A DNA stretch of 64,000 bases from CAYFVU01 sp964346645 (GCA_964346645.1 CAYFVU010000004.1:1-64000), one strand, 5' to 3'; shown: positions 15,956 through 25,035, counted from the first letter of the stretch. The notes: generated by a model from the letters alone, not told the origin. Translations and numbers: made by a program.

Positions 15956-17143
15956 ATGCCGGGACCGGGAGCATTTCTTATTGGAGATGAAGAGAGAGCG
16001 CAGGTGGAGGAGGTGATGCGAACGGGTCATCTCTCCAGATACGGAAAAGCCGAAGAACCCGGCTTTACACAGAAGGTTTTTCGACTCGAGAAGGAGTTCG
16101 CCGCCTTCTCCGGTGTGCCGTACTGCATTGCCACGAGCTCCGGAACCTCTTCTCTGCTCGTCGCACTGATCGCACTAGGTATAGGCAGGGACGACGAAGT
16201 CATCGTTCCCGCCTACACCTTTGTAGCGAGCTATTCGGCCATCATCTTCTCGGGTGCCGTTCCCGTACTCGCCGAGATAGACGAGAGTCTCACCCTCGAT
16301 CCCGACGATATAGAGCACAGGATCACCGAGAGAACCAAGGCGATTATGCCCGTGCACATGATAGGCAACTGCTGCGACATGGACCGTATACTAGCGATTG
16401 CAGCGAAACACCATCTGTATGTAATTGAGGACTGCTGCCAGGCCGCCGGTGCTTCGTACAAGGGACGGAAGGTCGGCTCCATGGGTCACTTCGGCTGTTT
16501 CAGCCTCAACATATTCAAGACGGTCACTGCAGGCGACGGAGGGATGATCATCACGAGCGACGAGGAACTCTATCGCAAAGCCTTCGGCATCCACGACCAA
16601 GGACATGAGCCGAACCGAACCGATGTCGCCGTCGGCGAGCGCAGCATCCTAGGGCTGAACTTTCGAGTCAACGAGCTGACCGGAGCGGTTGCTCTCGCAC
16701 AGGTGAGGAAGCTCGATAGCATCATTTCGACGCTCAGGAGCCTGAAGAGGCGGTTGAAGGAGAGGCTGGAAAATATCCCCGATATCGAGTTCAGAAGATT
16801 GCCCGATCCGGAGGGAGAGTGCGCAACCCTTCTCGGTATCATCCTGCCCAACAAGGAACGGGCCGCGGAAATCGCCGCCCGGCTCGAGACCAAGACATTA
16901 GATCGTTCCGGCTGGCATGTTTACAGTAATATGGAGCACATCTTGCGCTACTTCAAAGAACGGGGAATCGAAATGGGGAAGGGTTCATTTCCGCGAACCG
17001 ACGATATTCTCGAGCGGACGATAATACTCAGCATAGGGGTAGTCGATCCGGGAGTAGGCTCGGGCTTCGGCATCAATATCAATTCGACGACGGAAGAGAT
17101 AGAACAGACGGCGCAGGAGGTCGTAAGGGCCTTTGCCGTATAG
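15956..17143 (+). CDS. DegT/DnrJ/EryC1 family PLP aminotransferase
   Basis: A 395-aa sugar or cyclitol aminotransferase. PLP-binding features are visible: TSSGTSSLLVAL near residue 62, DCCQAAGA near 160, and the Schiff-base Lys in SLNIFKTVTAGDGG near 185. The family uses Gln or Glu as amino donor and includes scyllo-inosose aminotransferases from aminocyclitol pathways. Lying between a LacI regulator and IolO/IolG-like enzymes, it may convert an aminoinositol to its inosose, working in the catabolic direction. A biosynthetic role is the alternative. AGGAG lies upstream of the ATG. Confidence 0.85.
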   Translation: MPGPGAFLIGDEERAQVEEVMRTGHLSRYGKAEEPGFTQKVFRLEKEFAAFSGVPYCIATSSGTSSLLVALIALGIGRDDEVIVPAYTFVASYSAIIFSGAVPVLAEIDESLTLDPDDIEHRITERTKAIMPVHMIGNCCDMDRILAIAAKHHLYVIEDCCQAAGASYKGRKVGSMGHFGCFSLNIFKTVTAGDGGMIITSDEELYRKAFGIHDQGHEPNRTDVAVGERSILGLNFRVNELTGAVALAQVRKLDSIISTLRSLKRRLKERLENIPDIEFRRLPDPEGECATLLGIILPNKERAAEIAARLETKTLDRSGWHVYSNMEHILRYFKERGIEMGKGSFPRTDDILERTIILSIGVVDPGVGSGFGININSTTEEIEQTAQEVVRAFAV

Positions 17144-17164
17144 CTATTAAAAATGGAGGTTATT

Positions 17165-17971
17165 ATGAACAGTATGCACGAGACCGTTTCGGTGCAAACG
17201 GTTCTTCCGGAAGACTACAAAACGAGCTCGCAGTTCAAGAAGGAGCTCGAAACCCTGCAGAAGCACGGGTACGGCGGAGTGGAACTCAACATTGCACATC
17301 CGGAAAATCACGATCTCGACCGCATCGTCGCATTTCTACGAGAATTCGACCTGCGGTTGACCAATTTTGCCTCAGGGCTCACAGCAAAAACCTTCGGGCT
17401 CTCACTCTCCCACAGAGACGAAGTAGAGCGACAGAGAGCGGTAAGAAAGGTAGACGAGATCATGGATCTTCTCGACGGCAGCTCTGTCAGCATCATCCTC
17501 GGCTTCTTCAAGGGACCAAAGGCCGAACATCCCGACGTCGCCCGACTCCAGTTCTCGCGGTCCATCGCAGATCTCCTCCCTCGGGCCGAGAAGAAGGAGG
17601 CACCGCTTATCGTAGAGGCCACAAACCGCTACGAGTCATCCGTAGCGAACTCACTTGCCGATGCGTACGAGTGTATCAAGGATTACCAGAGCTCGTATCT
17701 CAAGATCCTTCCCGACACCTACCACATGAACATCGAAGAGGCGGATATGCTCTCCGCTTTCGAGGAGTTTCTACCGTACTACGACACCGTACATCTCTCC
17801 GACAACAACCGCTATTTCCCCGGATTCGGCGCCATTGACTTCGGAGAAATCCTGCAGCACCTGAAACGCATAGGTTACGAGGGGCGATATGCTATAGAAG
17901 GGCAGACGAAGAACAGCTTTCTCGATGACTGCAGCGACACCATCGAGCATTTGAGTCCGCATGTATCTTAG
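17165..17971 (+). CDS. iolO: 5-keto-L-gluconate epimerase-like TIM-barrel enzyme (IolO-like)
   Basis: A 268-aa xylose-isomerase-like TIM barrel. The stretches LIVEATNRYESS, LPDTYHMNIEE and HLSDNNRYFPGFGAIDF closely resemble IolO of Thermotoga maritima, which epimerises 5-keto-L-gluconate to D-tagaturonate in inositol breakdown. These stretches hold the Glu, Asp, His and Asn metal ligands. The ATG at 17165 is chosen because GGAGG (within the frame extending to 17153) is its ribosome binding site. Third gene of the operon, followed after 13 nt by an IolG-like gene. The assignment rests on recalled sequence similarity and context. Confidence 0.75.
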   Translation: MNSMHETVSVQTVLPEDYKTSSQFKKELETLQKHGYGGVELNIAHPENHDLDRIVAFLREFDLRLTNFASGLTAKTFGLSLSHRDEVERQRAVRKVDEIMDLLDGSSVSIILGFFKGPKAEHPDVARLQFSRSIADLLPRAEKKEAPLIVEATNRYESSVANSLADAYECIKDYQSSYLKILPDTYHMNIEEADMLSAFEEFLPYYDTVHLSDNNRYFPGFGAIDFGEILQHLKRIGYEGRYAIEGQTKNSFLDDCSDTIEHLSPHVS

Positions 17972-17984
17972 AGGAGGAAGAGTT

Positions 17985-19013
17985 ATGGAAAAAGAACTGA
18001 CAGCCGGAATAATCGGCGCAGGCAGGATCGGACGTCTCCACGCGCAGAATCTCACCAGAAGGATTTCGGGAGTACGGGTAAAGACCGTTTCCGACGTCAT
18101 CTTAAAAGCAGCCGAGAGCTGTGCACATGAGCTCGGTATTCCCCGTGCGGCAGAGGAGACGAAGGAAATAATGGAGGACGACGAGATAGATTTCGTCGTA
18201 ATCTGCTCGAGCACCGACACGCACGCAGAGTTCATGAAGCAGGCAGCCCGAGCGGGCAAGCACATCTTCTGCGAGAAACCGATTGCGTTAGAACTCGCGG
18301 GGATCGACGAGGCACTCGAGGAGATCGACGCGCACGGGGTAAAGCTGCAGATCGGCTTCAATCGGCGCTTCGATGCGAATTTCGCCCGCATGAGGGAGCA
18401 CATAACCGCCGGCAGGATCGGAGATCCCCACATATTGCGAATCACGAGCCGGGATCCCGAGCCGCCCCCCATAGAGTACGTCAAGGTATCAGGCGGAATC
18501 TTCGTCGACATGATGATTCACGACTTCGACATGGCCAGATACCTCGTCGGAGACGAGGTTGAGGAGGTTTACACGAACGCCTCGGTGTTGATAGACCCCA
18601 AAATAGGCGAGGCGGGGGATGTGGACACAGCCATAGTCTCTCTCAAATTCAAGAACGGGGCAATAGGAACAATCGACAACAGCCGGAAGGCGATATACGG
18701 TTACGATCAACGGGCGGAAGTCTTCGGCGGCAAGGGAATGGTCAACAGCGACAACATCACACCCAACCGCATACACGTGTCTACAGAGGAACAGATTTCG
18801 GAGGATGTACCACTCCACTTCTTCGTAGAGAGATATACCGAATCCTTCGTAGAGGAGATGAGGCGCTTCATACAGTCGGTACGGGAAGATGCGCCGGTAG
18901 CAGTAACGGGGAGGGACGGAAAATACCCGGTGGTCATGGGCTTAGCCGCGACGAAGTCTTACCGGGAACACCGTACGGTCAAACTCTCCGAGATAGACCC
19001 GTCTCTCTCCTGA
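17985..19013 (+). CDS. iolG: Inositol 2-dehydrogenase-like oxidoreductase (Gfo/Idh/MocA)
   Basis: A 342-aa NAD-dependent oxidoreductase. GIIGAGRIGRLHAQNL is the N-terminal dinucleotide motif, CEKPIAL holds the catalytic Lys, and GGIFVDMMIHDFDMARYL holds the active-site Asp and His typical of IolG. The later DNSRKAIYGYDQRAEVFGG is also characteristic of inositol dehydrogenases. It would oxidise myo- or scyllo-inositol to the 2-keto form (inosose). AGGAGG is centred 9 nt before the ATG at 17985. Last gene of the LacI-led operon. Substrate stereochemistry is not certain. Confidence 0.82.
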   Translation: MEKELTAGIIGAGRIGRLHAQNLTRRISGVRVKTVSDVILKAAESCAHELGIPRAAEETKEIMEDDEIDFVVICSSTDTHAEFMKQAARAGKHIFCEKPIALELAGIDEALEEIDAHGVKLQIGFNRRFDANFARMREHITAGRIGDPHILRITSRDPEPPPIEYVKVSGGIFVDMMIHDFDMARYLVGDEVEEVYTNASVLIDPKIGEAGDVDTAIVSLKFKNGAIGTIDNSRKAIYGYDQRAEVFGGKGMVNSDNITPNRIHVSTEEQISEDVPLHFFVERYTESFVEEMRRFIQSVREDAPVAVTGRDGKYPVVMGLAATKSYREHRTVKLSEIDPSLS

Positions 19014-19051
19014 ACGAGTCTCTTTCCTGAAACCAGCGATTCGCATTTTTC

Positions 19052-19080
19052 TTGTCAGGATAGAACAACGATCGTATAAT
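19052..19080 (+). promoter_or_regulatory. Sigma70 promoter of the ABC-kinase fusion/response regulator pair
   Basis: TTGTCA (19052-19057), 17-nt spacer, TATAAT (19075-19080), with the ATG 14 nt beyond. No ribosome binding site precedes the ATG, so the leader is only a few bases long. Expression of the signalling genes thus appears independent of sigma54. Confidence 0.7.
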
Positions 19081-19094
19081 GGACATCATCTCTT

Positions 19095-20582
19095 ATGTCT
19101 AATGCACAGGCGGCTCATACGGACCAAAATCATTCTTCCATAACCCCCATATCCTACTGCCCCGAGCCCACCTCCGCCCATGAGGACAGCCCGATCATCA
19201 CGACCCGCAATCTGAACGTGACCTTCAAGAACGTGCACGCTCTCTCCGGAGTAAACCTCCAGGTTAATCCGGGAGAGATTCTCGGCCTTTTAGGTGACAA
19301 CGGTGCGGGAAAATCTACCCTAGTGGAAACCATCATGGGATTACAGAAGAGATATTCCGGAGAAATCTATATTCAGGGAAAACAGGTTTCACAACCTTCG
19401 GTCCAAAAACTCAGAGAGTCGGGTGTGGAAATCGCCTACCAGAGTTCGGCACTCAACTCCTGTATGAAGGTGTGGCAGAACTTCTTCATGGGAAAGGAGA
19501 TCACGAAACAGATCGGTCCCTTTCGCTTCCTCGATAAACGCCGAATGAGGGAGAAAACACGGTATTTCCTCAAAAAACACGGTCTCGACATGCCATTCTC
19601 CGTCAACACCCCGGTCGGCAAGCTCTCGGGCGGACAGAGAAGAATACTCTCGATCCTCAGGGCCTACCATTTTGCACGTACACTGCTCATACTCGATGAG
19701 CCGACTGCCGCATTGAGCGAGCACGAGGTAGAGATCGTGTTGAATCTCGTGAGAAAGGCAAAATCAGAAGGCATCGCCGTCATTTTCATTACCCATAAGG
19801 AACACGAGGTATTCGAGATCGCAGACAGGTTTTTCGTTCTTTACCAGGGGAATGAATACATGGTCATAAGCAGGAAATACATACTGCTGAATAGAATCAA
19901 CTCTCTGCTCATCTCATCGCGCGTGTTGGCGGTGCAGGATATTGCGGCCGAAATCGTGCAGCAATTCTCCGAACCCCTTCGCAACATGCGGGCGAATGCA
20001 GAAAAACTCAAGTACGATTTCGATGTAATCAACGACAGAGAGCTCTTCGATGAACTGATAGACACCATTATGAGCGAAATCCGCAGTCTCACTTCGGTGA
20101 TCTACCACCTCTCTCACCTTTCGGATGAACCTCAGGTCAACAGGGAGGAAATTTCTATTCGCTCGCTGATAGAGTCGATCATGTATGAAATTCCCCATCA
20201 CATACGTAGACATGTAGATTTCGATCTACGAGTCGATAGCGAATTGAGTTTCAATTTAGACAGGGATATAATTAAACAGGTCCTCTTGAACCTCGTCGTA
20301 AACGCCATCGAGGCCTCGGAAGAGCGAGGTCTGCTGACCATTTCGGCCGAAAGGGACCCAAAACGTGCACAAAGCCTGGTGATTCTCATAAAGGACAGAG
20401 GCAAGGGAATGGATGCACAGACCCTGCAGGAGATTTTTAACCCCTTTTTTACCACGAAGACCTCCAATTCGGGCCTCGGTCTATCCATCGTATACAAGCT
20501 GCTCGAGTTAGAAGATGGTTCGATAGACGTGTGCTCGGCTCCGGGAGAGGGTACGGAGTTTCGGGTCTATCTGCACCGGTAG
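19095..20582 (+). CDS. ABC ATPase domain fused to histidine-kinase core, Gln in place of phospho-His (fusion 1)
   Basis: A 495-aa two-part protein. Residues of about 36-258 form a full ABC ATPase of the sugar-importer type: Walker A GDNGAGKST (67-75), Q-loop Gln 116, signature LSGGQ (177-181), Walker B LLILDEP (197-203), H-loop His 234. Residues 275-495 form a histidine-kinase core with an intact ATP-binding domain: N box LLNLVVNAIEA (397-407), G1 DRGKG (434-438), G2 GLGLSIV (460-466). The H box reads AAEIVQQFSEPL, so the usual phospho-accepting His is Gln 289. No membrane or sensor domain is present. Residues 128-150 closely match the neighbouring transporter ATPase, suggesting docking to the same permease. 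Followed 19 nt later by an NtrC-type regulator. Confidence 0.9.
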   Translation: MSNAQAAHTDQNHSSITPISYCPEPTSAHEDSPIITTRNLNVTFKNVHALSGVNLQVNPGEILGLLGDNGAGKSTLVETIMGLQKRYSGEIYIQGKQVSQPSVQKLRESGVEIAYQSSALNSCMKVWQNFFMGKEITKQIGPFRFLDKRRMREKTRYFLKKHGLDMPFSVNTPVGKLSGGQRRILSILRAYHFARTLLILDEPTAALSEHEVEIVLNLVRKAKSEGIAVIFITHKEHEVFEIADRFFVLYQGNEYMVISRKYILLNRINSLLISSRVLAVQDIAAEIVQQFSEPLRNMRANAEKLKYDFDVINDRELFDELIDTIMSEIRSLTSVIYHLSHLSDEPQVNREEISIRSLIESIMYEIPHHIRRHVDFDLRVDSELSFNLDRDIIKQVLLNLVVNAIEASEERGLLTISAERDPKRAQSLVILIKDRGKGMDAQTLQEIFNPFFTTKTSNSGLGLSIVYKLLELEDGSIDVCSAPGEGTEFRVYLHR

Positions 20583-20601
20583 CATGGGGAGAGGCAGCGA
20601 T

Positions 20602-21966
20602 ATGAGAAGAATACTGGTTGTAGACGACGAACAGAACATGTGTAAGATTCTCAAGATCCTATTCGAGAAGGACGGCTTTTCCGTCGATACCGCCAACAGC
20701 GGTTCTTCTGCGCTCGAGACCATGGAACGCTCACCGGCGGACCTCGTAATCGCCGACCTCAAGATGCCCGACATGGACGGCATAGAGCTGCTGAAAAGCA
20801 TGACCGGTTCCGGCTTCAGAGTACCGTTCATAATCATCTCCGCCTACGGTACGATCAACTCGGCGGTCGAGGCGATGAAGCTCGGAGCCCAGGACTTTAT
20901 AACCAAACCCTTCAACAAGAATCTCATCCGTCACCGGGTAGGCAGGATCATACACCAACTCGAAAGTCCCTCGAAAAGACCTCAACACCTCTCCCTTCTC
21001 GAGAAGAGCTCGAACCGACGCCGCATAATATACGAATCCGATTCGATGAGGGAGGTAATGGAGACGGTGCAGCGCATCGCCGCCATTCCTCGACCCGTCA
21101 TGCTGCTCGGAGAAAGCGGTGCGGGAAAGGAGATGATAGCAACCGAAATTCACTCCCTGTTCGAAGGAGAGGAGGAACTCCCGTTCGTGAGCATCAACTG
21201 CCCTGCGCTCCCCGAATCGCTCTTCGAGAGTGAGCTCTTCGGCTACCGAAAGGGAGCCTTCACCGGCGCTGCATCGAACTACAAAGGTAAGCTCAAACTA
21301 TCCGACGGAGGCACCCTCTTTCTCGACGAAATCGCAGAGCTCCCGTTTTCCATACAGGCCAAATTCCTGCGCTTTCTCGAGGACAAGAACTTTATCCCCC
21401 TCGGCGGAACGGAAAAGGTGCAGGTCGACTCTCGCGTTATCTGTGCGACCAACAAGGATCCCCAGACAATGGTCGAGCAGGGACAGTTTCGCAAGGATCT
21501 CTATTACCGGCTCAACACCATCGTCATACGAATACCGCCTCTGAGAGAACGAAAGGAGGACATCTCGCCGATGGTGGAGTACTTCAACACCCGCTTCTCC
21601 GAGGAGCTCAGCATCGAGCAGAAACACTTTTCCGATGAGGTAATAGAGGCGTTTATCGATTATTCGTGGCCGGGAAACGTGAGGGAGCTCAAGAACATCG
21701 TCGAGCGTATCTTTCTCATGAGCAACGACAGAGTCATCGAGCGCAAGGATATCCCGCAAGAGATTCTGGATGCCCACCAGGGAGGTGAGCATCCGGAATC
21801 GTCAACGGATACCGCCCAATCGGATATCATTGCGCACACGGAGAGACAGATGCTCAAAGATGCCCTCGATGCCACACAGTGGAATCTCACCCAAGCCGCT
21901 CAGAAACTCGGCATCTCCCGCAGCGCAATACGATGGAGGATACGCAAGTACGGGCTCCGGCGATAG
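20602..21966 (+). CDS. NtrC-family sigma54-dependent response regulator
   Basis: A 454-aa regulator with all three domains. The receiver (1-120) has DDEQ, the phospho-acceptor Asp in VIADLKMPDMDG, and a C-terminal Lys (FITKPF). The AAA+ domain has Walker A GESGAGKEM, the sigma54-contacting GAFTGA loop (KGAFTGAASN), Walker B LFLDEIAELP and an arginine finger region. A Fis-type HTH ends the protein (LTQAAQKLGISRSAIRWRI). The ATG at 20602 is chosen because GGGGAGAGG of the longer frame is its ribosome binding site. It ends 3 nt from the convergent transporter ATPase gene. The likely target is the sigma54 promoter at 24907-24921. Confidence 0.95.
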   Translation: MRRILVVDDEQNMCKILKILFEKDGFSVDTANSGSSALETMERSPADLVIADLKMPDMDGIELLKSMTGSGFRVPFIIISAYGTINSAVEAMKLGAQDFITKPFNKNLIRHRVGRIIHQLESPSKRPQHLSLLEKSSNRRRIIYESDSMREVMETVQRIAAIPRPVMLLGESGAGKEMIATEIHSLFEGEEELPFVSINCPALPESLFESELFGYRKGAFTGAASNYKGKLKLSDGGTLFLDEIAELPFSIQAKFLRFLEDKNFIPLGGTEKVQVDSRVICATNKDPQTMVEQGQFRKDLYYRLNTIVIRIPPLRERKEDISPMVEYFNTRFSEELSIEQKHFSDEVIEAFIDYSWPGNVRELKNIVERIFLMSNDRVIERKDIPQEILDAHQGGEHPESSTDTAQSDIIAHTERQMLKDALDATQWNLTQAAQKLGISRSAIRWRIRKYGLRR

Positions 21967-21969
21967 GGC

Positions 21970-22788
21970 CTATTCTCCGTACTTCTTTGATCTTCCCGCG
22001 ATAATCTCCACCAGCTCTTTCGCATCGGTGCCTTCCTTGTTGATGTTCGCGTAGTTCTGCCCGTGGCGCAGGACCACGAAGCGATCCGAGACGCCGTATG
22101 CCTCGTAGGCGTTGTGGGTGATCAGGATGACCGAAAGCCCCCGGTTCTTCGCCTGCTCCACCAGGCTGAGCACCCACTCGGTTTCCATAACCGAAAGGGC
22201 TGCAGTGGGCTCATCGAGGATGAGGAGCCGAGCACCGAAGTAGTGAGCCCTGCCGATGGATATCGCCTGACGCTCGCCGCCGGAGAGGAAGTTGACCGAC
22301 TCCTGCATTCCCCGTATGTTTTCCAGCCCCACATTTTCCATGAACTGAGCTGAGATATCGTTCATCTTCTTCTTGTCGAGAAACTTGAACGGCCCCACTT
22401 TCTTTTCGAGCTCGCGCCCCATAAAAAAGTTACGCGAAATGTTGAGCAGATTGACGAGGGCCAGATTCTGATAGGCAGTTTCTATACCGGTATCACGGGC
22501 TTCTTTCGGTGAGTGGAACTTTACCCGTTCTCCCGCGAAGTAGATCCTCCCTTTGTCCGGCGTGTGGAACCCGTTTATAAGCTTAATGAGGGTGGACTTT
22601 CCCGCTCCGTTGTCGCCGAGCAAACCCACTACTTCATTTTGATTGACATAGAAGTCCACATCGTCGACGGCGCAGACCTTGCCGTTCGAGAAGGTCTTCG
22701 TCACGCCCTCCATATACAACAGATACTCACCGTAATTAATCGGCTCTACTCTTTCGCTTTCATTTTTTTCATTAACCGCAGTACTCAT
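21970..22788 (-). CDS. Sugar ABC transporter ATPase (FrcA-like, single domain)
   Basis: A 272-aa single-module ATPase of the CUT2-type importer group, resembling FrcA. Walker A GDNGAGKST, Q-loop TAYQN, signature LSGGE, Walker B LLILDEP and H-loop ITH are all intact. The segment FFMGRELEKKVGPFKFLDKKKM is nearly repeated in fusion 1, whose ABC domain therefore looks like a duplicate of this protein. It energises uptake through the permease encoded 9 nt upstream. GGAGAGAG precedes the ATG. Last gene of the transporter operon, tail to tail with the response regulator. Confidence 0.93.
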   Translation of the reverse strand: MSTAVNEKNESERVEPINYGEYLLYMEGVTKTFSNGKVCAVDDVDFYVNQNEVVGLLGDNGAGKSTLIKLINGFHTPDKGRIYFAGERVKFHSPKEARDTGIETAYQNLALVNLLNISRNFFMGRELEKKVGPFKFLDKKKMNDISAQFMENVGLENIRGMQESVNFLSGGERQAISIGRAHYFGARLLILDEPTAALSVMETEWVLSLVEQAKNRGLSVILITHNAYEAYGVSDRFVVLRHGQNYANINKEGTDAKELVEIIAGRSKKYGE

Positions 22789-22797
22789 CTCTCTCTC

Positions 22798-23784
22798 CTA
22801 CTCTCCGATGATTCTCATTCGAATCTTGGTATTCATGATTACCGATACTACCAGTACGACGCCTATGAAGCCCCGGTACCAATACGACGGCGCTCCGGCG
22901 AGGATGAGTCCGCTTCGCAGCATTGCTATGAGGAAGGCCCCGAGGAAGGCACCTATGATGCTTCCGTAGCCGCCCTTAAGGAGTGCACCGCCGATTACAC
23001 ACGAGGCAATCGCCTCGAGCTCGTGCAGCTGCCCGGCGGTTGGATCGATGCTGTAGAACCTGCCGAACATGGTGAATCCTGCGAGTCCGGCCATGAGGGA
23101 ACTGAAGACGAAGTTAGTGTACTTTATTCTTTTTACGTTTATTCCTACGGCCTTCGCCGTTCCCTCGCTGCCTCCGACCGCTGCGGTGTGGTTGCCGAAC
23201 CTGGTCGAGGTGAGCACGATCGTGAAAAGCACGGTGAGGGCTATGAGCCAGATGCTCGCGGCCCTGAGTCCTCCCAAGCTTTGTATCTGTGTGCCGAGCA
23301 TGTTCAGCACCCAGTTCTCCTGTCCGACGTACTCGATGGGAAAGCCCCCCGAGACCGCGAGAATGACTCCGCGGTAGAACATCAGTCCGCCGAGCGTCAC
23401 GATAAACGAAGGGATGCCGGTCTTCAATACGATGAAGCCGTTGAACAGGCCGATCAAGACTCCCACACCAAGGGCCAGAAAAAAGGCGATGATGAACGGT
23501 ATGCCGATATTTGCCAGGAGCGCCCCAACCATGGGAACCACCGCGAAGACAGAGCCCACCGAGAGGTCGAACTCGCCGGAGACCATGAGCATACAGACCC
23601 CGATGGCAATGATGCCGAGCTCCGACGTCATGGTGAGGATACCGTTCAGGTTGCCCCAAGAGAGAAAGTGCGGCGCTATTATCGAGAAGATGACCATTAT
23701 CCCCAGTACACCGATAATAGCCCCGATTTCTTTCAGCTGAAAAACGCTGCTGGAAAGAATGCTTTTCTTTTCAGTATCTCCCAT
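22798..23784 (-). CDS. Sugar ABC transporter permease (FrcC/RbsC-like)
   Basis: A 328-aa BPD_transp_2 family permease with about eight to ten transmembrane helices. The coupling region EAIASCVIGGALLKGGYGSIIGAFLGAF and the earlier VSGEFDLSVGSVFA are the usual CUT2 permease signatures for ribose, fructose and inositol importers. AGGAC lies before the ATG. It is separated from the binding-protein gene by 91 nt that contain a terminator hairpin, so it is probably made at a lower level than the binding protein. Confidence 0.94.
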   Translation of the reverse strand: MGDTEKKSILSSSVFQLKEIGAIIGVLGIMVIFSIIAPHFLSWGNLNGILTMTSELGIIAIGVCMLMVSGEFDLSVGSVFAVVPMVGALLANIGIPFIIAFFLALGVGVLIGLFNGFIVLKTGIPSFIVTLGGLMFYRGVILAVSGGFPIEYVGQENWVLNMLGTQIQSLGGLRAASIWLIALTVLFTIVLTSTRFGNHTAAVGGSEGTAKAVGINVKRIKYTNFVFSSLMAGLAGFTMFGRFYSIDPTAGQLHELEAIASCVIGGALLKGGYGSIIGAFLGAFLIAMLRSGLILAGAPSYWYRGFIGVVLVVSVIMNTKIRMRIIGE

Positions 23785-23829
23785 ATCACGTCCTCATGTT
23801 CTTGTATTCTTGTTACTTAGATAAAAAAT

Positions 23830-23857
23830 GTTCGGGGAGACGGAAGCCTCCCCGAAC
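23830..23857 (-). terminator. Terminator between binding-protein and permease genes
   Basis: GTTCGGGGAG and CTCCCCGAAC form a 10-bp stem with an 8-nt loop. On the minus-strand transcript it is followed by A and then six T (23828-23823). It lies after the binding-protein stop and probably lets only part of transcription through to the permease and ATPase. Confidence 0.85.
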
Positions 23858-23875
23858 GATCAGACCCGGCAGATT

Positions 23876-24871
23876 TTACCGAATACCCTTCTGGACCATT
23901 TCCATCATGATATCCACGTTCTCCTGTGTGATGATGGAGGGGCCGGTCAGTACGTCGCCCTTCGGGGCAAAGCCGTACATGTTGTAGAGGTTGAGAAAGC
24001 CGATGGGCAGGAATGCCTGCAGCCAGGGCTCCTGTCCGGAGGCGAACAGCATGTGCCCGTCCGCGATGGCGTTCATCATACGCTCACTGGTGTCGATCGA
24101 GCAGAGGCTGTACTTGTCGAACCAGCCCTTGTCCTCGAAGAGAGAGAGAGTCGGGTGGGCGCCGAGCGGGCCGAGGGTAAAGACCAGGTCGGTGTCGGGG
24201 TTCTTGGTCAGGTAAGCTTCGAGGGCCTGGTAGTTCTCCGCCTGGTTCGGCTTACCGGCGAGTTTCTCCACCTTTACGCCGGCTTCTTTCGTTGCATCGG
24301 CAAAACCCTTTGCTCTCGCCTCGAGTCCGGCGTGGCCAACCTCGTGTATCAGCACTACCGCGCTCTTGAGGTCGTCGCCCATCATCTTGAGCGCCTGCTC
24401 GCCGGATCCGTAGCCTGCCTCGTACTCTTTCTGTCCCACGTAGCAGAGGTAGTCGAACCTCTCGTCGGTCACATTGACGGTGATGAGGGGAATGCCCTTC
24501 TCATGAATTTTCTTGATCGGTTCTTCCATAGCCCTCGCATTGGGAATCGTGAGGACGATGCCGTCCGGATTTGCCGAAATCGCGGTGTTGAGCATGTCGA
24601 CCTGCTTCTGCACGTCGTACTTAGCCGGACCGAGCCACTTCACCTCCGTGTCGGCGTAGTAACTCTTTGCAGCCTCTATACCGTTGTTGAACACGCCGCC
24701 CCACCAGGGATCACCGGGACCTCCGTGGGTAACCACGTAATAGGTATATCCTCCTCCCTTCTTGGCAGCCTCCATCTGCTCTGTGGGTTGCTCTTTTTGA
24801 CCTCCCGCAAAAACACCTGCAACGGAGAAGATCAAGAAAAGAGAAAGCACCATTACTGTAAGTCGTCTCAT
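23876..24871 (-). CDS. Sugar ABC transporter substrate-binding protein (Peripla_BP_4)
   Basis: A 331-aa periplasmic binding protein with signal peptide MRRLTVMVLSLFLIFSVAGVFA and mature start GGQKEQ. The ribose/inositol-binding fold shows GPGDPWWGGVFNNGIEAA near the start and PDGIVLTIPN and GQEPWLQAF later. The ATG at 24871 is preferred over the GTG at 24880 because AGGAGG lies 8 nt before it and overlaps the GTG. The ligand is unknown; neighbouring iol-like genes suggest a cyclitol. A consensus sigma54 promoter precedes it. Confidence 0.92.
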   Translation of the reverse strand: MRRLTVMVLSLFLIFSVAGVFAGGQKEQPTEQMEAAKKGGGYTYYVVTHGGPGDPWWGGVFNNGIEAAKSYYADTEVKWLGPAKYDVQKQVDMLNTAISANPDGIVLTIPNARAMEEPIKKIHEKGIPLITVNVTDERFDYLCYVGQKEYEAGYGSGEQALKMMGDDLKSAVVLIHEVGHAGLEARAKGFADATKEAGVKVEKLAGKPNQAENYQALEAYLTKNPDTDLVFTLGPLGAHPTLSLFEDKGWFDKYSLCSIDTSERMMNAIADGHMLFASGQEPWLQAFLPIGFLNLYNMYGFAPKGDVLTGPSIITQENVDIMMEMVQKGIR

Positions 24872-24906
24872 ATAAGACACCTCCTAAGATTTTTGAAAAT
24901 TATATT

Positions 24907-24921
24907 GCAACTTTTGTGCCA
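24907..24921 (-). promoter_or_regulatory. Sigma54 (RpoN) promoter of the transporter operon
   Basis: On the minus strand TGGCAC (24921-24916), exactly 5 nt, TTGC (24910-24907): a perfect -24/-12 consensus (TGGCAC-N5-TTGC). The expected start point is near 24897, about 25 nt before the binding-protein ATG and just before its AGGAGG. The NtrC-type regulator 3 kb away is the natural activator. Confidence 0.88.
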
Positions 24922-25035
24922 ACAGGCATATTTTTTAATAAATTTTATAACTTATTACAATTCAACAAATTATATTTGTTTAGCGAGGCATGGTTACGAA
25001 GACGGTTCGACAAGTGGCTGTTAAAGACCGGCGAC

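Noticed and set aside
22513..25024. Two long plus-strand frames (435 and 398 codons)
   Set aside because: Both are antisense to the permease and binding-protein genes, which are certain.
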